A stretch of 64,000 nucleotides of DNA from Phaeosaccion multiseriatum (Eukaryota; Ochrophyta, other classes). Shown here piece by piece: positions 45,714 through 56,687 of the stretch; within the stretch, counting starts at the first letter, position 1, and each line of letters opens with the position of its first letter. The stretch lies in assembly GCA_965112735.1 (NCBI GenBank), contig OZ218957.1, forward strand, positions 1,302,001-1,366,000, in the 5' to 3' direction. The position numbers and the translations under genes are program-made. The notes beneath the pieces were generated by a model. It had not been told where the DNA came from. It saw only the letters and a list, made by a program, of their open reading frames with translations, and did no database searches.

Positions 45714-46648
45714 TCAACCCCATCGCTTCCCCTCCCCCTCCGACGCGTCGGACCCGCTGGGCGATTTGGGCATACTCTCTCTCCTCGGCGATACCCCGGG
45801 CCCTCTTCCTTTCGTCTTCACGCAGAGCGAGTAGGCGTCGTTCCACTCGTCGCCGCTGTCGTAGTCGGACAAGTACTCAGTCTGACGACAGAGCTCTCCG
45901 TGATTGCAGTAAATCTCAGCGAACTTGCGACCCTCGGCGTTGAACAATACGCCGTCACCATGCTCGCGCCCCCGCTCAAAGCCTCCTTCATAGGCAGTGC
46001 CGTCTGCCCACTCTATCTTTCCCTTTCCGTGGGGACACCCGTTTTCGAATTCCCCCTCATAACTCCCCCCGTGCCTCGTGGTCATGGTTCCATAGCCTGA
46101 CTTGCGATCCTCCCTCCAGGTCCCAATGTACTTGACCCCGTCCATCGACGTCTCCTCACCTCTCCCGTGCCGCTGCCCCTCGTAAAATTCCCCATCGTAT
46201 TGAGCGCTGCAGGAACGACGACAAGCAAGGAAGGGGCCGAGTGTAAGAGAGGGCAAGGGTTAAGGAAGTGAGGAGAACCCCCTCGCTCACCTGTGGAGAG
46301 ACCTTATGGCTCCGACTCCGTGCCACTGCCCGTTCTTCCACAGCCCGTAGTAAACGCTCCCGTTTGGATAGAAGGCCGCGCCTTTGTCATGCCTTTCCCC
46401 ATCCAAAATGCTCCCATAGTACCATTCTTCGCACCCGTCAGGATGATGGGCGCAGCGTAGAAGCCAGCGCATGATCATGACCTGCACCTTCGGCTCCACC
46501 TCCAGTTCTTCAGCCTGAAAGAGGGCGGGGTTTCAACGAACACGTTCAGGGTCAGGCACTGTAAACCAGAACAACAACAAGAAAAAGAGGGGGGGAGAAG
46601 TCGTACCACCTCTCTTACCAGAATGTTCGTAGAGACTCCGCTACCCAT
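45714..46648 (-). CDS. MORN-repeat protein with an N-myristoylation signal
   Basis: Three exons: 46648-46619, 46514-46291, 46206-45714; phases match, 248 aa. The first exon encodes only MGSGVSTNIL, with Gly2 and Ser6 as in N-myristoylated proteins. MORN repeats then run from about residue 35 to 180: WYYGSILDGERHDKGAAFYP, YYGLWKNGQWHGVGA, YDGEFYEGQRHGRGE, YIGTWREDRKSGYGTM, YEGEFENGCPHGKGKI, YEGGFERGREHGDGV. The acidic tail includes DYDSGDEWND. MORN repeats bind membranes and scaffold cortical proteins; with the lipid anchor a membrane-associated role is likely. It is divergent from ALG12 across 180 bp. Confidence 0.88.
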
Positions 46649-46828
46649 GGTTCACTTTCAACGCGTCCTCGCTAAAGGCCGACCGCAGCAGCTCGCAGCC
46701 AAGCCGTCAGGCGGCTGGCGAGCAATAAACAAACCTAACTCCACTGCTGGCGTTTCAAACGCCCAACTGTCGACGAATGAACAACACGTGTAGATGGCAC
46801 GCTGATCGGTCGCTTCACCGAAAAAAAG
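46649..46828. promoter_or_regulatory. Divergent promoter region, MORN / ALG12
   Basis: 180 bp between start codons; an A7 run directly precedes the ALG12 ATG. No core promoter element could be assigned. Confidence 0.4.
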
Positions 46829-48602
46829 ATGGAGCTGCTGCCGTCGCGGCGGTTCGCAGAGGGGCTTCTTCTCGCCGTGATCCTCTTTCACGTGGTGCTG
46901 AGCCCTTACGCAAAGGTGGAGGAGAGCTTCAACTTGCAGGCTATCCACGACTTGCTCTTCTTCTTCCCTCCCACCCCTGCCAACATCGCTGCCAACTTTG
47001 ATCACCTCGAGTTCCCTGGTGTGGTGCCTCGGACCTTTGTGGGTCCCATTGCCGTGGCTGTACTGACTGCTCCTTTCCGCCTCCTCACCCTACTCCTGGA
47101 GGACTCTGGCTGGTGCTGGTCAAAGGCATGGTTTCAGGTGAGAGAAGCCCCCTCCCCTGAGTCCTGGCGGCCCCTCTTTTTGTCCAACCCAGCCCACACC
47201 GCCTTGCTCCATTTCCCCACCACGGCAGATCGGATGCCGATGCGTGCTGGGAACGTGCAGCTGGGTGGGGATGAGGAGCTTTCTCGACGGGGTGTCCTTT
47301 CAGTTTGGAGCGGATGCCGCTGCTGCCACGGCTCTGGTCACCGCCTCGCAGTTTCACCTCCCTTTCTACCTGTCGCGCACGTTGCCCAACACGTTCGCCC
47401 TCGTGCTGGTGCTGGTGGGTCTTGGCAGGTGGCTCAAGGGCCGCGTGGATTCGGCCCTGGCTCTCCTGACACTGGCCACAGTTGTGTTCCGCTGCGACGT
47501 GCTGGTTCTGCTGGGGCCGCTGGTGCTGCAGCTTCTCCTGACGCGTCGCGTGGGTCTGTGGCACTGCGCTTGGACGGGTATCAGTGCGGGGCTGCTGGGC
47601 CTTGTCATCTGCGTGCCTATTGATACGTACTTTTGGCAGCAGCTCCAGCGCCGGGGTACCCTTCTGTGGGCAGAGGGCTCCGTGCTGCTCTTCAACACTG
47701 TGGAGAATCACAGCAGCGAGTGGGGCACGTCGCCGCCAACGTGGTACCTCACCTCAGCCCTTCCGCGGGCCCTGTCGCTGACATTGCCACTCGTGCCGCT
47801 GGGGTTGCTTGGACCTCCCCCTGCTGCTGCGGCTGGCCCGGGCAGAGACAAGCGGCTGGTGGACGTGCGGTTGCTGAGCTTTGTGCTCCCAGCGCTCGCC
47901 ATGGTGCTGCTCTACAGCGCCCTGCCGCACAAGGAGCTGCGCTTCATCTTTCCTGCCCTGCCTCTGCTCAACCTGGCCGCAGGAGTGGCGCTGGCCAAGG
48001 CAGTGAGGGCGGCAGGCACCGTCGGCAGCGCGAAAAAGGACGGGGACGACGAAAGAACATGGGGCAACCTTCTTCCGAAGCGCGTGGTATTAGTGTCTAT
48101 ATACGGTTGCCTGGCGGGCACGTGCGCCACATCCACACTGTTCAGCATTGCCAGCTCCTGGAACTATCCAGGTGGAGTCGCTCTGTCCAGGCTACACACC
48201 CTTGTCGAACGGCAGCAGCAGCAGCAGCAGCAGCAGCGAGAGGTGCAAGAGGGAGCGGGGCTCCGGCGGCCCCCGGTCGTGCACATCGACGTGCCCGCAG
48301 CCATGTCCGGCGTGTCTCGCTTCGGGCAACTCTTCTTGGGGCAGCATGCCACCCCCCTCTTGGAGTACTCCAAGCGAGAAGATGTACAGTCTTACGAAGA
48401 ATTCGACTGGCTCATCACAGCCGAACCGTACGCCAGTGGCAAGAGCTTGGCCCACTTCTCCGTGGTGGAGGAGGTCCAGGGGTTTGGAGGGATAGAGCTG
48501 CTGCCAAGTGAGAAGCGCCTCAGACTCCGCCTCGAGCCGCAAATGTACATCATGAGCAACAAGAAGAATACGGCCGAGACTGAGACCAAGACCGAGGAAT
48601 AA
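46829..48602 (+). CDS. ALG12: ALG12, dolichyl-P-mannose:Man7GlcNAc2-PP-dolichol alpha-1,6-mannosyltransferase
   Basis: Two exons, 46829-47137 and 47229-48602; 560 aa. It adds the eighth mannose to the lipid-linked oligosaccharide in the ER lumen during N-glycan assembly. Family motifs are seen in order: YAKVEESFNLQAIHDLL in the first luminal loop, FPGVVPRTFVGP, ATQFHLPFYLSRTLPNTFAL-type segment, PIDTYFWQ, FNTVENHSSEWGTSPPTWYL, and LPHKELRFIFPALPLLNLAA. About ten hydrophobic membrane segments follow the GT22 multispan pattern. A Gln-rich insertion near 48210-48240 and a charged C-terminus make it somewhat longer than the human enzyme. An AATAAA overlaps the stop codon (48599-48604). Confidence 0.93.
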
Positions 48603-48640
48603 ATACCGAGGAATGAATACCGAAGCATACCCTGCTTTCC

Positions 48641-51232
48641 TAGTCCATCCACTCTTTGCCGGTGATGTTCTGCGAGGGAGGGAGGGAGGGAGAGGAGCCA
48701 CAGTGGAGAGGACGTTAGGTGAGGTCTGCGAATGCATGAGTGGCAGAGCAAGCAGGGCAAGAACCCCCCCCCCCCCTCCACACCACAGCACAACAAGAAG
48801 AAAAAACCCCTCCTCCTAAACATGTTTGCACCACACCAAATGCACCACACCCCTACCAACCAACCTGCTTGAGGCCTCCAAACAGAGACTTGTAGTCCCG
48901 CTTCTCGTCGCTGCCGGCCCATTGCTCGCTGAAGGGCACGGTGGACTTGACTTCCAGGGTCAAGTTGGCTGCCTCTGGCGTCAAGAGCGCGCCCACAACA
49001 AGCTCAGCCACGTCATCCCGAGGCACTTTGCCCTTCACCTCGTCCCCCTGGGCCAGCTCCAGAGGGGCTCCCCTGGGCTCCTCCGTCAAGGCACACGGTC
49101 GGATAATCGTGTAGGGGATGCCAGACTCCCTGATTACATCTTCTCCCTTGAGTTTATAGGTTAACAGCCCCCCGAGTTGGTCGTTCATGCGAACAGCAGG
49201 AGGCTCCTGAAGGGGGTTTAGGATTTTGGAAGGATCAGTATGGAACACCATTCTACAAGTGAGAAGAAGAAACAAGAGGAGAGACGCGAAAACACAGTAC
49301 ACTAATCTCCCTCGTGCAAGCAGGCCTCACCTTGTCGACGTCCAAGCCTGGCCTACCCGGGCGCGTAACTCCACCGCTGCTGATATGCACGAAGCGCGGC
49401 ACTGCTGGTGGTGGTGATGGGGGGGGGGGTCGAGTTTAGAGGGCAGCCAAACGAGACGTGTGCCTGGGGGAGGCGAGCTTAGCTAACGTACCTGCCGCTG
49501 TTGTCGTGGCCTTGATGGAGCTGAGCACGAGGCTAAACTCACCAGCCTCAAAGCTGTCGTTGAGCTTCCCGTCCCACTCGAACTTACTCAGCATGAGCTG
49601 GAAGCTTTGGGTGGACATGGGAAACGGTGGATGAAGCTGAGAGACCGGCAGGCGAGAAGGTAGGTGTACATACATACACAATGCATGTACGGTAGTCTCG
49701 TCCCGAGGACGGGCAGAAAGGCCACCCTTACCTGTACACGCTGGAGGTGCTCATGGGTGCGGCATTCTCCACTGTCTTTGCGCGAAATATTGGGCGAAAC
49801 TCCGACCACGGAATGAACACATCTCGCCATTGTCCTTCCTGGAGGATTCGCAGCAGAGGATGATGGAAGGCTAAATAAAAGCGGGCGAGGGAAGTATGGG
49901 ATGAGCCCGATTCTCCCGTACCGTACCTCCGTGGGGAAGGATTTGACCCAGCTCGGGCGGTCCCATCCTGGGGCATCGTACACTATGAACTTATAACTAT
50001 TGCCGTCCCCCTTGACTCGCAGTGTCAGTCCTTCGTAAGAAGACAGGTCCAGCAAAGGCTGCGGAGGGAGGGGGAGGGGCACACGAACACACACACACAC
50101 ACACACGCAATCCCACATGTCAGAGAGCGCCAAGCGCAAGACAGAACCACGTAAGTACGTACGTTGAAATTCTTCGTCCTCACGGAAGCGAACCCGCCGC
50201 TGTTGGCCGTCGTCACCTTCCCGCTGAACACTGCGGCGGGGGAATTCTCCTCCTCTCCCGCCTTGAGCGTCAGGCTCAGTGAACTCTCGCTCGCGCCGCC
50301 CATTACCACGTCGTCTAGACACCCCCACTGGCTCCAGCGCTTCTGAAAGGCGGGGGCGCAGCTGAAGATAACCTTGCCCTTGACGTCGGAAAACTTATCC
50401 ACGGCAGACACCACGTGCTCAATGCCCTTGTACTCGACCTCTTCCGGGATATCCAGCACTTCCGGTTCAAAGAACTGTGGGGGGGAGGAGGAGCAACGCA
50501 AATTGAGCGAGCAATGGTTGAGAAAGGACTCGCCAGCTTTCCCTTTTCGTGCCCTCCTACCTTAATGCCTTGGTAGTACTTGGCCCTGTCCGGACCATCC
50601 CCTTCCTTGGGTTGCACAATGGCGCTCGTGCAGCTTGCCACAGCCACCACGTCGGTGAAAATAGAGGGTCGGAGAGAGATTGGGTCTTTCACGTCCGCAA
50701 CAACCATCTCCAGTCCGTCGTTGTTCTCCGGGGAAAGCATCGCCAGGCCCTTGCTCTTGTTCCTCACCAGCGCTCTCACCCGCACCCCCCTCTTGAGGAG
50801 AAGATCCACAACCCTCTTTCCAACCCCCCCAGTTGCTCCCGTGACCAGCACCACCCCTCCGATTGGAGAGTTCGCATCCCCTTCGAGCTTTCGATCCTTC
50901 CCTCGAACCCTGCGGATTGCCCTCCGTAGAGATGGGGGCTTGGGAGCCTGCTTTGGAAAACGAGGGGAAACTCGTCAAGCTTTGTCCTTATTCTTTCCTT
51001 TCAGCACCACGCTGGCTGTACGCACATTGAAGAAGGCGATGGTGCGCACAAACCGTCCCAGCTTCCAAGGCTCCCTCTCATTGCCCCCCTTGTCATTCGC
51101 TGACAGCGCCACCCGACCCAGTGTCCTCTTGGTAAATACAGGGGAAGCGGGCTGGAGAAAGGCCGTGACACTGGCATGCAAAACTAGCAGAGCGGCGATG
51201 GGCAGCAGCACTGATCGCACTGAAGAACGCAT
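48641..51232 (-). CDS. HCF173: HCF173-like plastid protein (atypical SDR split by a CIA30 domain)
   Basis: Nine exons: 51232-51026, 50947-50561, 50474-50163, 50058-49927, 49838-49732, 49604-49492, 49404-49331, 49206-48865, 48670-48641; phases match, 567 aa. The N-terminus is a signal peptide ending HASVTAFLQP, the heterokont plastid motif. A Rossmann fold follows (VVLVTGATGGVGKRVVDLLL). It is interrupted by a CIA30 domain (DDVVMGGASESSLSL; FSGKVTTANSGGFASVRTKN; FIVYDAPGWDRPSWVKSFPT; WRDVFIPWSEFRP). The SDR C-terminal part then resumes (FVHISSGGVTRPGRPGLDVD; YKLKGEDVIRESGIPYTIIR). This is the architecture of HCF173, which in plants promotes psbA mRNA translation for photosystem II. The last exon has 10 codons. 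The stop lies 38 bp from that of ALG12. Confidence 0.9.
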
Positions 51233-51937
51233 GGCGTTATATCGACAAGTGCGTGGTCCCGTCCAGGTGCACCCGTTGGTTCTCCAGAACATCCTCGCTG
51301 CCACCGCTTGGGTCCGCATCACCCTCCCTCGCTCCGCACTGCCACTTGCCTGGGAAATGAAATGGATCCTGTCTTTCCTCATCGTTGTAGCAGCCGGAGT
51401 CGGGATAGCCAGAGTCTTGAAGGAGAAGAGGGTGAAGAAGGAGCGGAGGGGAGGCGAGATTGAGGAAATCGAGAGCGCAGCGTCCGTAATTTCTGTCCTA
51501 CAAGCTTGTTTGGTGAATACCAAGAGAGATAAGGAGGAGCTTCTTTGGCAACAAGGTCTAGCCGAAGCACCTAGGCCTGGTGGCAGGAACGTCAGCACGC
51601 ACGTTGATGTAGGCCTCGAGCTGGCCCATGGAGAGGCAAGCAGCTCACAGATCAATAAGCTCAGGGGCAAGGTGTTCAAGGAGCTTGCACGGCTCAGTGA
51701 AGAGATTGATTATGTGCTTAGGTACGTGAGGGGTTCGATGACTGACAATTCGCTTACGTCCTTTGATTAACTTGTAGCTCCCTTGCTTGCCTTTTGCCGC
51801 TCAGCTTCTTGGACGGGGTGTCCTCCTCTGATGATGCCGTCAAGGCAATGAGAAAGAGGGCAGTGGGGAGAGCAGTGGCCCTGTCCCAAGAGATTGACAA
51901 CACTATCACGCACTTCCGCAGCTGCACCACAGAGTGA
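51231..51937 (+). CDS. Single-pass membrane protein with a BAG-like C-terminal helical domain
   Basis: Two exons, 51231-51721 and 51805-51937; 207 aa. One transmembrane segment lies at about residues 44-62 (WILSFLIVVAAGVGIARVL), followed by a Lys/Arg/Glu linker. The C-terminal 90 residues form a helical bundle (INKLRGKVFKELARLSEEID; SSDDAVKAMRKRAVGRAVAL; SQEIDNTITHF) that resembles a BAG domain, an Hsp70 cofactor fold. The match is by pattern only. The ATG at 51231 overlaps the HCF173 ATG on the other strand by two bases; the next in-frame Met is at 51357, just before the membrane segment, and could be the true start. Confidence 0.65.
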
Positions 51938-51960
51938 GGGGTGCGAGCCACACCACCGAA

Positions 51961-52369
51961 CTACTCTTTGACACCAGAGAGAGAGCGCGAGCCTGCCGCG
52001 CCATTACTACGAGATGATGAGGATAGCGAAGGAGTCTTCCTTCTGTGGAGACTCATGGGACTGCCCGAGTCAGACTCTTGCACGAGCCCCGTCTGAAGAG
52101 GAGATATGAAACACCTTTCCGCGCCCAACCCCCTCCGAAGGAAACCCTCGTAACTCTCGGAAGACCCGCAGAGCGAAGAGCTGTCAGAGCTCCCTGATGC
52201 AGCAACCCAGCAGCGCCCTCGTCAGCTTGGACGGGAGAAGCTTTGAGGCATAGTCCACAGACAAAGGGCCAGCCAGGACACTGGCGTTTGGGCCTCTACT
52301 CGACAGGTCCTTCGTCACACATACATTGTAGGGCTCGCTTCTCTTGGGCAGGAGAGGGTTGGACCCCAT
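51961..52369 (-). CDS. Small serine-rich hypothetical protein (tentative)
   Basis: Tentative two-exon model: 52369-52300 and 52193-51961, GT-AG phase 1, 100 aa. The N-terminus MGSNPLL has Gly2 in a possible myristoylation context. The second exon encodes a Ser/Gly-rich acidic segment (SSDSSSLCGSSESYEGF) and ends SLSGVKE. Without splicing the first exon runs to a stop at 52184 (61 codons). No family is recognised, and the existence of the gene is uncertain. It lies downstream of DIM1 on the same strand and convergent with the BAG-like gene. Confidence 0.35.
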
Positions 52370-52530
52370 AGAGACGAATAGCAGGCGTTACACCACTTGC
52401 CCTAAGACGTTTTATACATTTTAACTCGAGAGTTTAATATCTACAAATTGGCCTTCCTCTTCTCAGCCGGAAAGGAGCAAGGATCCCCCCCAGATAACAC
52501 CCCATCCCATCCGCCCCTCCTGCCGGCGGC

Positions 52531-53350
52531 TTAGTACCTAATGACACGGAAACGAGACAAGACACGGGAAGCAGTCGTAAGTACATAATACCCAGTCCAA
52601 CACGGACTTGGGAAGCAAGTGGAAGTTGAACGCACCTGTACTTGGTGGAGTAGTCCTTGGGAGACACGACCAAACCCCTCCCCTTCTTGGCACCACGATA
52701 CACAGTCTGAGGGACAGCAGGTCGGGGGGGTGATGAAGCAAGTTAGCTTCGGTGGCGTGCAAACCAACAACTCAGGAAGGCTTCCTTGCTTCCTTCCTTC
52801 GTACCTCAATGATGTCGATCATCTCTTGGTGGTTGTTCAGAGCCCAGTTGATTTTGTTGTTGTTTCCCGTCCCCAAATCAATCATGATGTGCTTGTTCCG
52901 AAAGAAAAACATGGTCTGCGGTAGTGGGAGAAAGATGGTAAGGTGCTTGAAAGGTCCAGGTCCGGAGGCGTCTCTGTCTCTGCACCTGACTTACCGTGCA
53001 TGGGTCGTAAAGCTCGTACATAGTGTTGAAGTCCGGCACCTCGGTGACGTCGACCATGTAGATGATGGCAAAGTTCTTGACGCTCTCCGCAATGCCGGAC
53101 AGAATCTGTGCAGCAGGAGGCGAGGCAAAACAAAGCAAGGCATCAACAAGGTTGCGGAGCGGAGCGGCGGCAAACAGCAAACCGCACAAGCGGGGGGGCT
53201 CCAGCAGGCCGCAGAACCTACCTCGTCCATCTCCATGCACACCTCATCGTAATCGTGCCCGAAGCGTATCACTACGACCCTCTCCTCCTCATTGAGAATG
53301 GCCTGGTCCACAGCGTACCCGGTCCGGAGGTGTGGGAGCAGGTATGACAT
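52531..53350 (-). CDS. DIM1: DIM1/TXNL4A, U5 snRNP thioredoxin-like splicing protein
   Basis: Five exons: 53350-53222, 53105-52995, 52915-52805, 52706-52636, 52537-52531; 142 aa, the same length as the human protein. Motifs: MSYLLPHLRTGYAVDQAIL at the N-terminus, RVVVIRFGHDYDEVCMEMDE, FAIIYMVDVTEVPDFNTMYE, MFFFRNKHIMIDLGTGNNNK, and the C-terminal GLVVSPKDYSTKYR followed by Tyr-stop. It is a thioredoxin fold lacking the redox CxxC and is a component of the U4/U6.U5 tri-snRNP needed for pre-mRNA splicing. The last coding exon is only 7 nt (one base plus Tyr plus stop). Confidence 0.97.
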
Positions 53351-53592
53351 TTTGGCAGTCCTTCTCCCCCACCCCTCTTCTAAACGTCGACCTCCTCTCA
53401 GGCGTGTGCTCCTCTGAGATGGAGTGAGGACAAGAGTGTTGGGAAGGGGGGACGTTGGCGGATCACTCCGCGGTGGGTGTTTTTGGGTAAGGGGGGCTGT
53501 GAAAAAACCCTAAGCTCGTGAATCCCCGGGGGGTGTGCCCCAATTGATGGCCGGCCCTGCCTGCACTCTCTTTCTCTCTCTTCACAGCAATC
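53351..53592. promoter_or_regulatory. Divergent promoter region, DIM1 / RPS4
   Basis: 242 bp between start codons. A CT-rich tract (CTCTCTTTCTCTCTCTTCACAG, 53563-53586) lies immediately upstream of the RPS4 ATG; pyrimidine-rich starts are common at ribosomal protein genes. Confidence 0.45.
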
Positions 53593-55793
53593 ATGGTGAG
53601 TGGGGAGGACGGATTGTGTGTGCTCAGCGTGCTCTTTATTGGCCTGGTGATATCCTTGCTTTCCTGGTCGCGAAAGACTTGACGCAGGGAGGGAGGGAGG
53701 GCAGGGGAGAGGAGAGATCGAAGACTGACACCTCTGTGCATTTGTGCTCATCGCTGTGAACTCTCGCTGCCCCCGTGCTCAGGGTCGTGGTCCTAAGAAG
53801 CACTTGAAGCGGCTCAATGCCCCCAAGCATTGGATGCTTGCCAAGATGGACGGCGTGTGGGCCCCCAAGCCCTCTCCCGGCCCCCACAGCCAGAGGGAGT
53901 GCTTGCCGCTCATCCTCATCTTGCGCAACCAGCTCAAGTACGCCCTCACCAAGAGGTGAGTTACTCAAGCTGGACCACCTGCAGGGCTCGCACAGTATAT
54001 AGTGGGCCTGGAAGGACGCCACCCTCTCCTCCCCTCCCTTCCTGCTCACCGTGTACTCACCACTCTCACTCTCCCCTCCTCTGCGCAACCCAAACCAGAG
54101 AGGCGAACATGATCTGCATGCAGAAGCTTGTGACTGTTGATGGCAAGGTCCGAACCGACCTCAACTTCCCCGCTGGCTTCATGGGTAAGTTTGACGGAGC
54201 GCTACGGAGGAGGACTGCATATTTGGGGAAGGGGGTGAACGAAGCAGCAGGGGAAGAACGGGATGACGGGGTACGGCGAGGAAAGAGGAAAGAATGAAAG
54301 GGCGAGGGCGCTGTGCACGGTTCCGCCGTCATCCTCTTGGTATCTCGAGCAGCGGAGAGGAAATCGGAGCATAGACAAGAAGATACACCCGTCTGCCACG
54401 CCCTACGATTCCCCCCTGCCGTTCCCTTGGGAGCGGAGGGGGTCCGAGTCAGTTCCGAAAGGGCGAGAAGAGAGTGTGGTGAGCGCATGCAGATCTGGAC
54501 ATTGTGCGGCCCCATTTCTGGGGCCGCATACCCTCTCGTCAATGTCGGCAGTCAGGGCCAAACTCCCGGCGCTTGTGTGGCAGGGGTGTTTCCTCTGGGA
54601 GACCCCTGCTCCACTCTCGCCGGTTTTGTTTTGGCCCGTGAAATGACTCGCCGTATTGTAGTGTACGAGGGCCGTCTGCTCGTGAAACCCACCTCCCCCA
54701 CGTCATCTGCCTCTCGGTCCGCCTGCGCTCTTTCGAGTGTCAAGCGGTGCCAATAAGAAGAGAGGTGCACGGTCTTGTGGGCGGCACGCGGAGAAGGGGC
54801 TTTCATGCCCTCGTCCGGACAGCGCGGGAGGGAGACTGATGAAAAGGGTGGCAGGAGGAGGTGCACTGGCAGCTCTTGAACTGTCTAGCGCCCTCTCTCG
54901 TCGCCTGGTTCCGTCGCTCTCTCTCCTGGACGCTTAGTCTGTGAATTAACGTCATACGACGCCCCAGACTCCCCTCGGGGGCAGGGAAGGGCAAACACAC
55001 GCGGGGAGGGGGGTGCATGAGAGCTCAGCCTCTCGGCCCTGGCCCTGTGCGTGCGTGCCCATCTCTGTATCTGGATGGTTGGTGACAAGTCCAAGAGCTT
55101 TTTCCTCTGCTGCTTCGGAGCCCCCAGCCCTCTCTCTCCACCCGACATCACTCTCGACGCCTGAGTTTCGTCAGAGGAGTATGAACAAGGACAGCAGCGT
55201 TGTGGTTGGGCTGGGCATAGTCAACCCCCACCCCTCCCCCCTTCCGCGTCTAATGGTGCTCACCCTGTGCCTTGTCTGCGTAACCCCCCCCTACTAACAT
55301 GAACCCTTTGTTCACAGACGTTGTCCACCTGCCCAAGTCCGGCGACCACTTCCGTCTCCTGTACAGCGTCAAGGGCCGCTTCACCATGAGCCGCGTCGAC
55401 GTACGTACATCACCCACCTGGCTCCTGTGTCCCCTCCCCTCTCGCGTATAGGCTGACGGTCTTTTGTTCATCCCGACTTGTGTCCTCTCCCCTCTCCGCC
55501 GGTCCTGCAGGAAGTTGAGGCGAACATCAAGCTGTGCCGCGTGATGAAGGTCGATGTGTCCAAGAAGAGCATCCCTTACCTCGTCACCCACGACGGACGC
55601 ACCATCCGCTACCCGGACCCCGTCATCAAGGTGTGTGTGTATGTGCATGTGTGAGTGTGCATGTGTGTGTGTGTGTGCGCGCTTGTGCTGGAGAGAGCTA
55701 CCCACAGCGAAAGCAAAGGCGTCGTCTCTCTAGCCCATCTGTCTTGTCCTTGTCTTTCTCTCTCCCCTTACATTCCTTTCCCCTCTCTTGCCG

Positions 55794-55825
<32 letters not shown>

Positions 55826-56310
55826 GCAGGTGAACGACGTGATCAAGCTCGACCTGGAGACCGGCAAGCCCATTGACCACATGAAGTTCGAGGTCGGACA
55901 GCTGTGCACCATCACCAAGGGACGCAATACCGGCCGCGTGGGTACCATCAAGCACATTGAGAAGTAAGTAAAGAGGTTGCACTGTTCATTATTTTTACGC
56001 TGTTGGAGTCAGTCAGTCTGGTTGAGCTCCAATGCTTGGGATGGGATGGTCCTTGGTGACGAAGCGGAATGGAAGCTCACTACCTCCCCCCTCCCCTTTC
56101 TTTTCCCCTCGTGACGTTTCACGTATATATAGGCACCCTGGATCCTTCGACATTGTGGACATCAAGGACGAGGTTGGCAACACCTTCGCCACCCGCCTCA
56201 GCAACGTCTTCCTGGTGGGCACCGGAGGCAAGACCTGGGTGCAGCTGCCCAAGGGCAAGGGCATCAAGAAGACCATCCTTGAGGAGAGGGAGCTTCGCAC
56301 CAAGAACTAA
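53593..56310 (+). CDS. RPS4: 40S ribosomal protein S4 (eS4)
   Basis: Seven exons: 53593-53595, 53783-53955, 54099-54184, 55318-55400, 55511-55630, 55830-55963, 56133-56310; 258 aa, close to the usual 263. The first coding exon is the ATG alone, spliced to [19 protein letters not shown]. Further motifs: [85 protein letters not shown] and [20 protein letters not shown], covering the S4-like and KOW regions. It is a structural protein of the small ribosomal subunit. An ATG-only first exon is typical of ribosomal protein genes. Intron 3 (54185-55317) is unusually long. Confidence 0.97.
54185..55317 (+). other. Long intron 3 of RPS4 (1133 bp)
   Basis: It has no microsatellite, unlike other long introns in the window, and no coding exon in phase. 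It contains short open frames on both strands without family resemblance. I looked for C/D snoRNA boxes; a CTGATGA at about 54837 lacks a convincing partner D box and terminal stem. Confidence 0.6.
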
Positions 56311-56687
56311 AGTAGACGATACTTGCTGTACTTGGTCTTGCTTGTCAAAGAGCTAATGGGGGTAGGCTCCAAGCCGATTCGCCAATAAAAGAGAGAAACT
56401 GAAAACACCATTGAACCCACTCTATTATGTTCATCCCATCCACGGTACCGTTTCGCAGTTAGCCAAAGAGGGAAGAGAAGAAAATTTCGAGTGCCATCTA
56501 GAGAAGAGAAGAGAGGGGGTTTTGGTTCTCCGCCACTTCTGTGATTTTTGTGTGGCGGCTTGGCTCCTCCTAATTTCATTCCTATCAGCAGCCCCAAGTC
56601 TCCTTCCGCTTTTCTTCCTTCATGAGTGGGTAGTCGGAACAGCCATCGTGAGAGGGACTCAAGCCGAGCGCAGTACGCCGCTCGACC
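56311..56687. other. Intergenic region between tandem genes with an AATAAA signal
   Basis: 377 bp between the RPS4 stop and the next ATG on the same strand. AATAAA at 56384-56389 is a candidate polyadenylation signal for RPS4. The rest presumably holds the promoter of the lysine-rich gene; a T-rich stretch lies at 56535-56620. Confidence 0.5.

Noticed and set aside
50580-51770. Plus-strand 396-codon frame beginning at 50580
   Set aside because: The first 217 codons are antisense to HCF173 exons 1-2; the recognisable protein starts at 51231 or 51357.
54830-54850. Possible C/D snoRNA C box (CTGATGA) in RPS4 intron 3
   Set aside because: No matching D box with terminal complementarity at a suitable distance.
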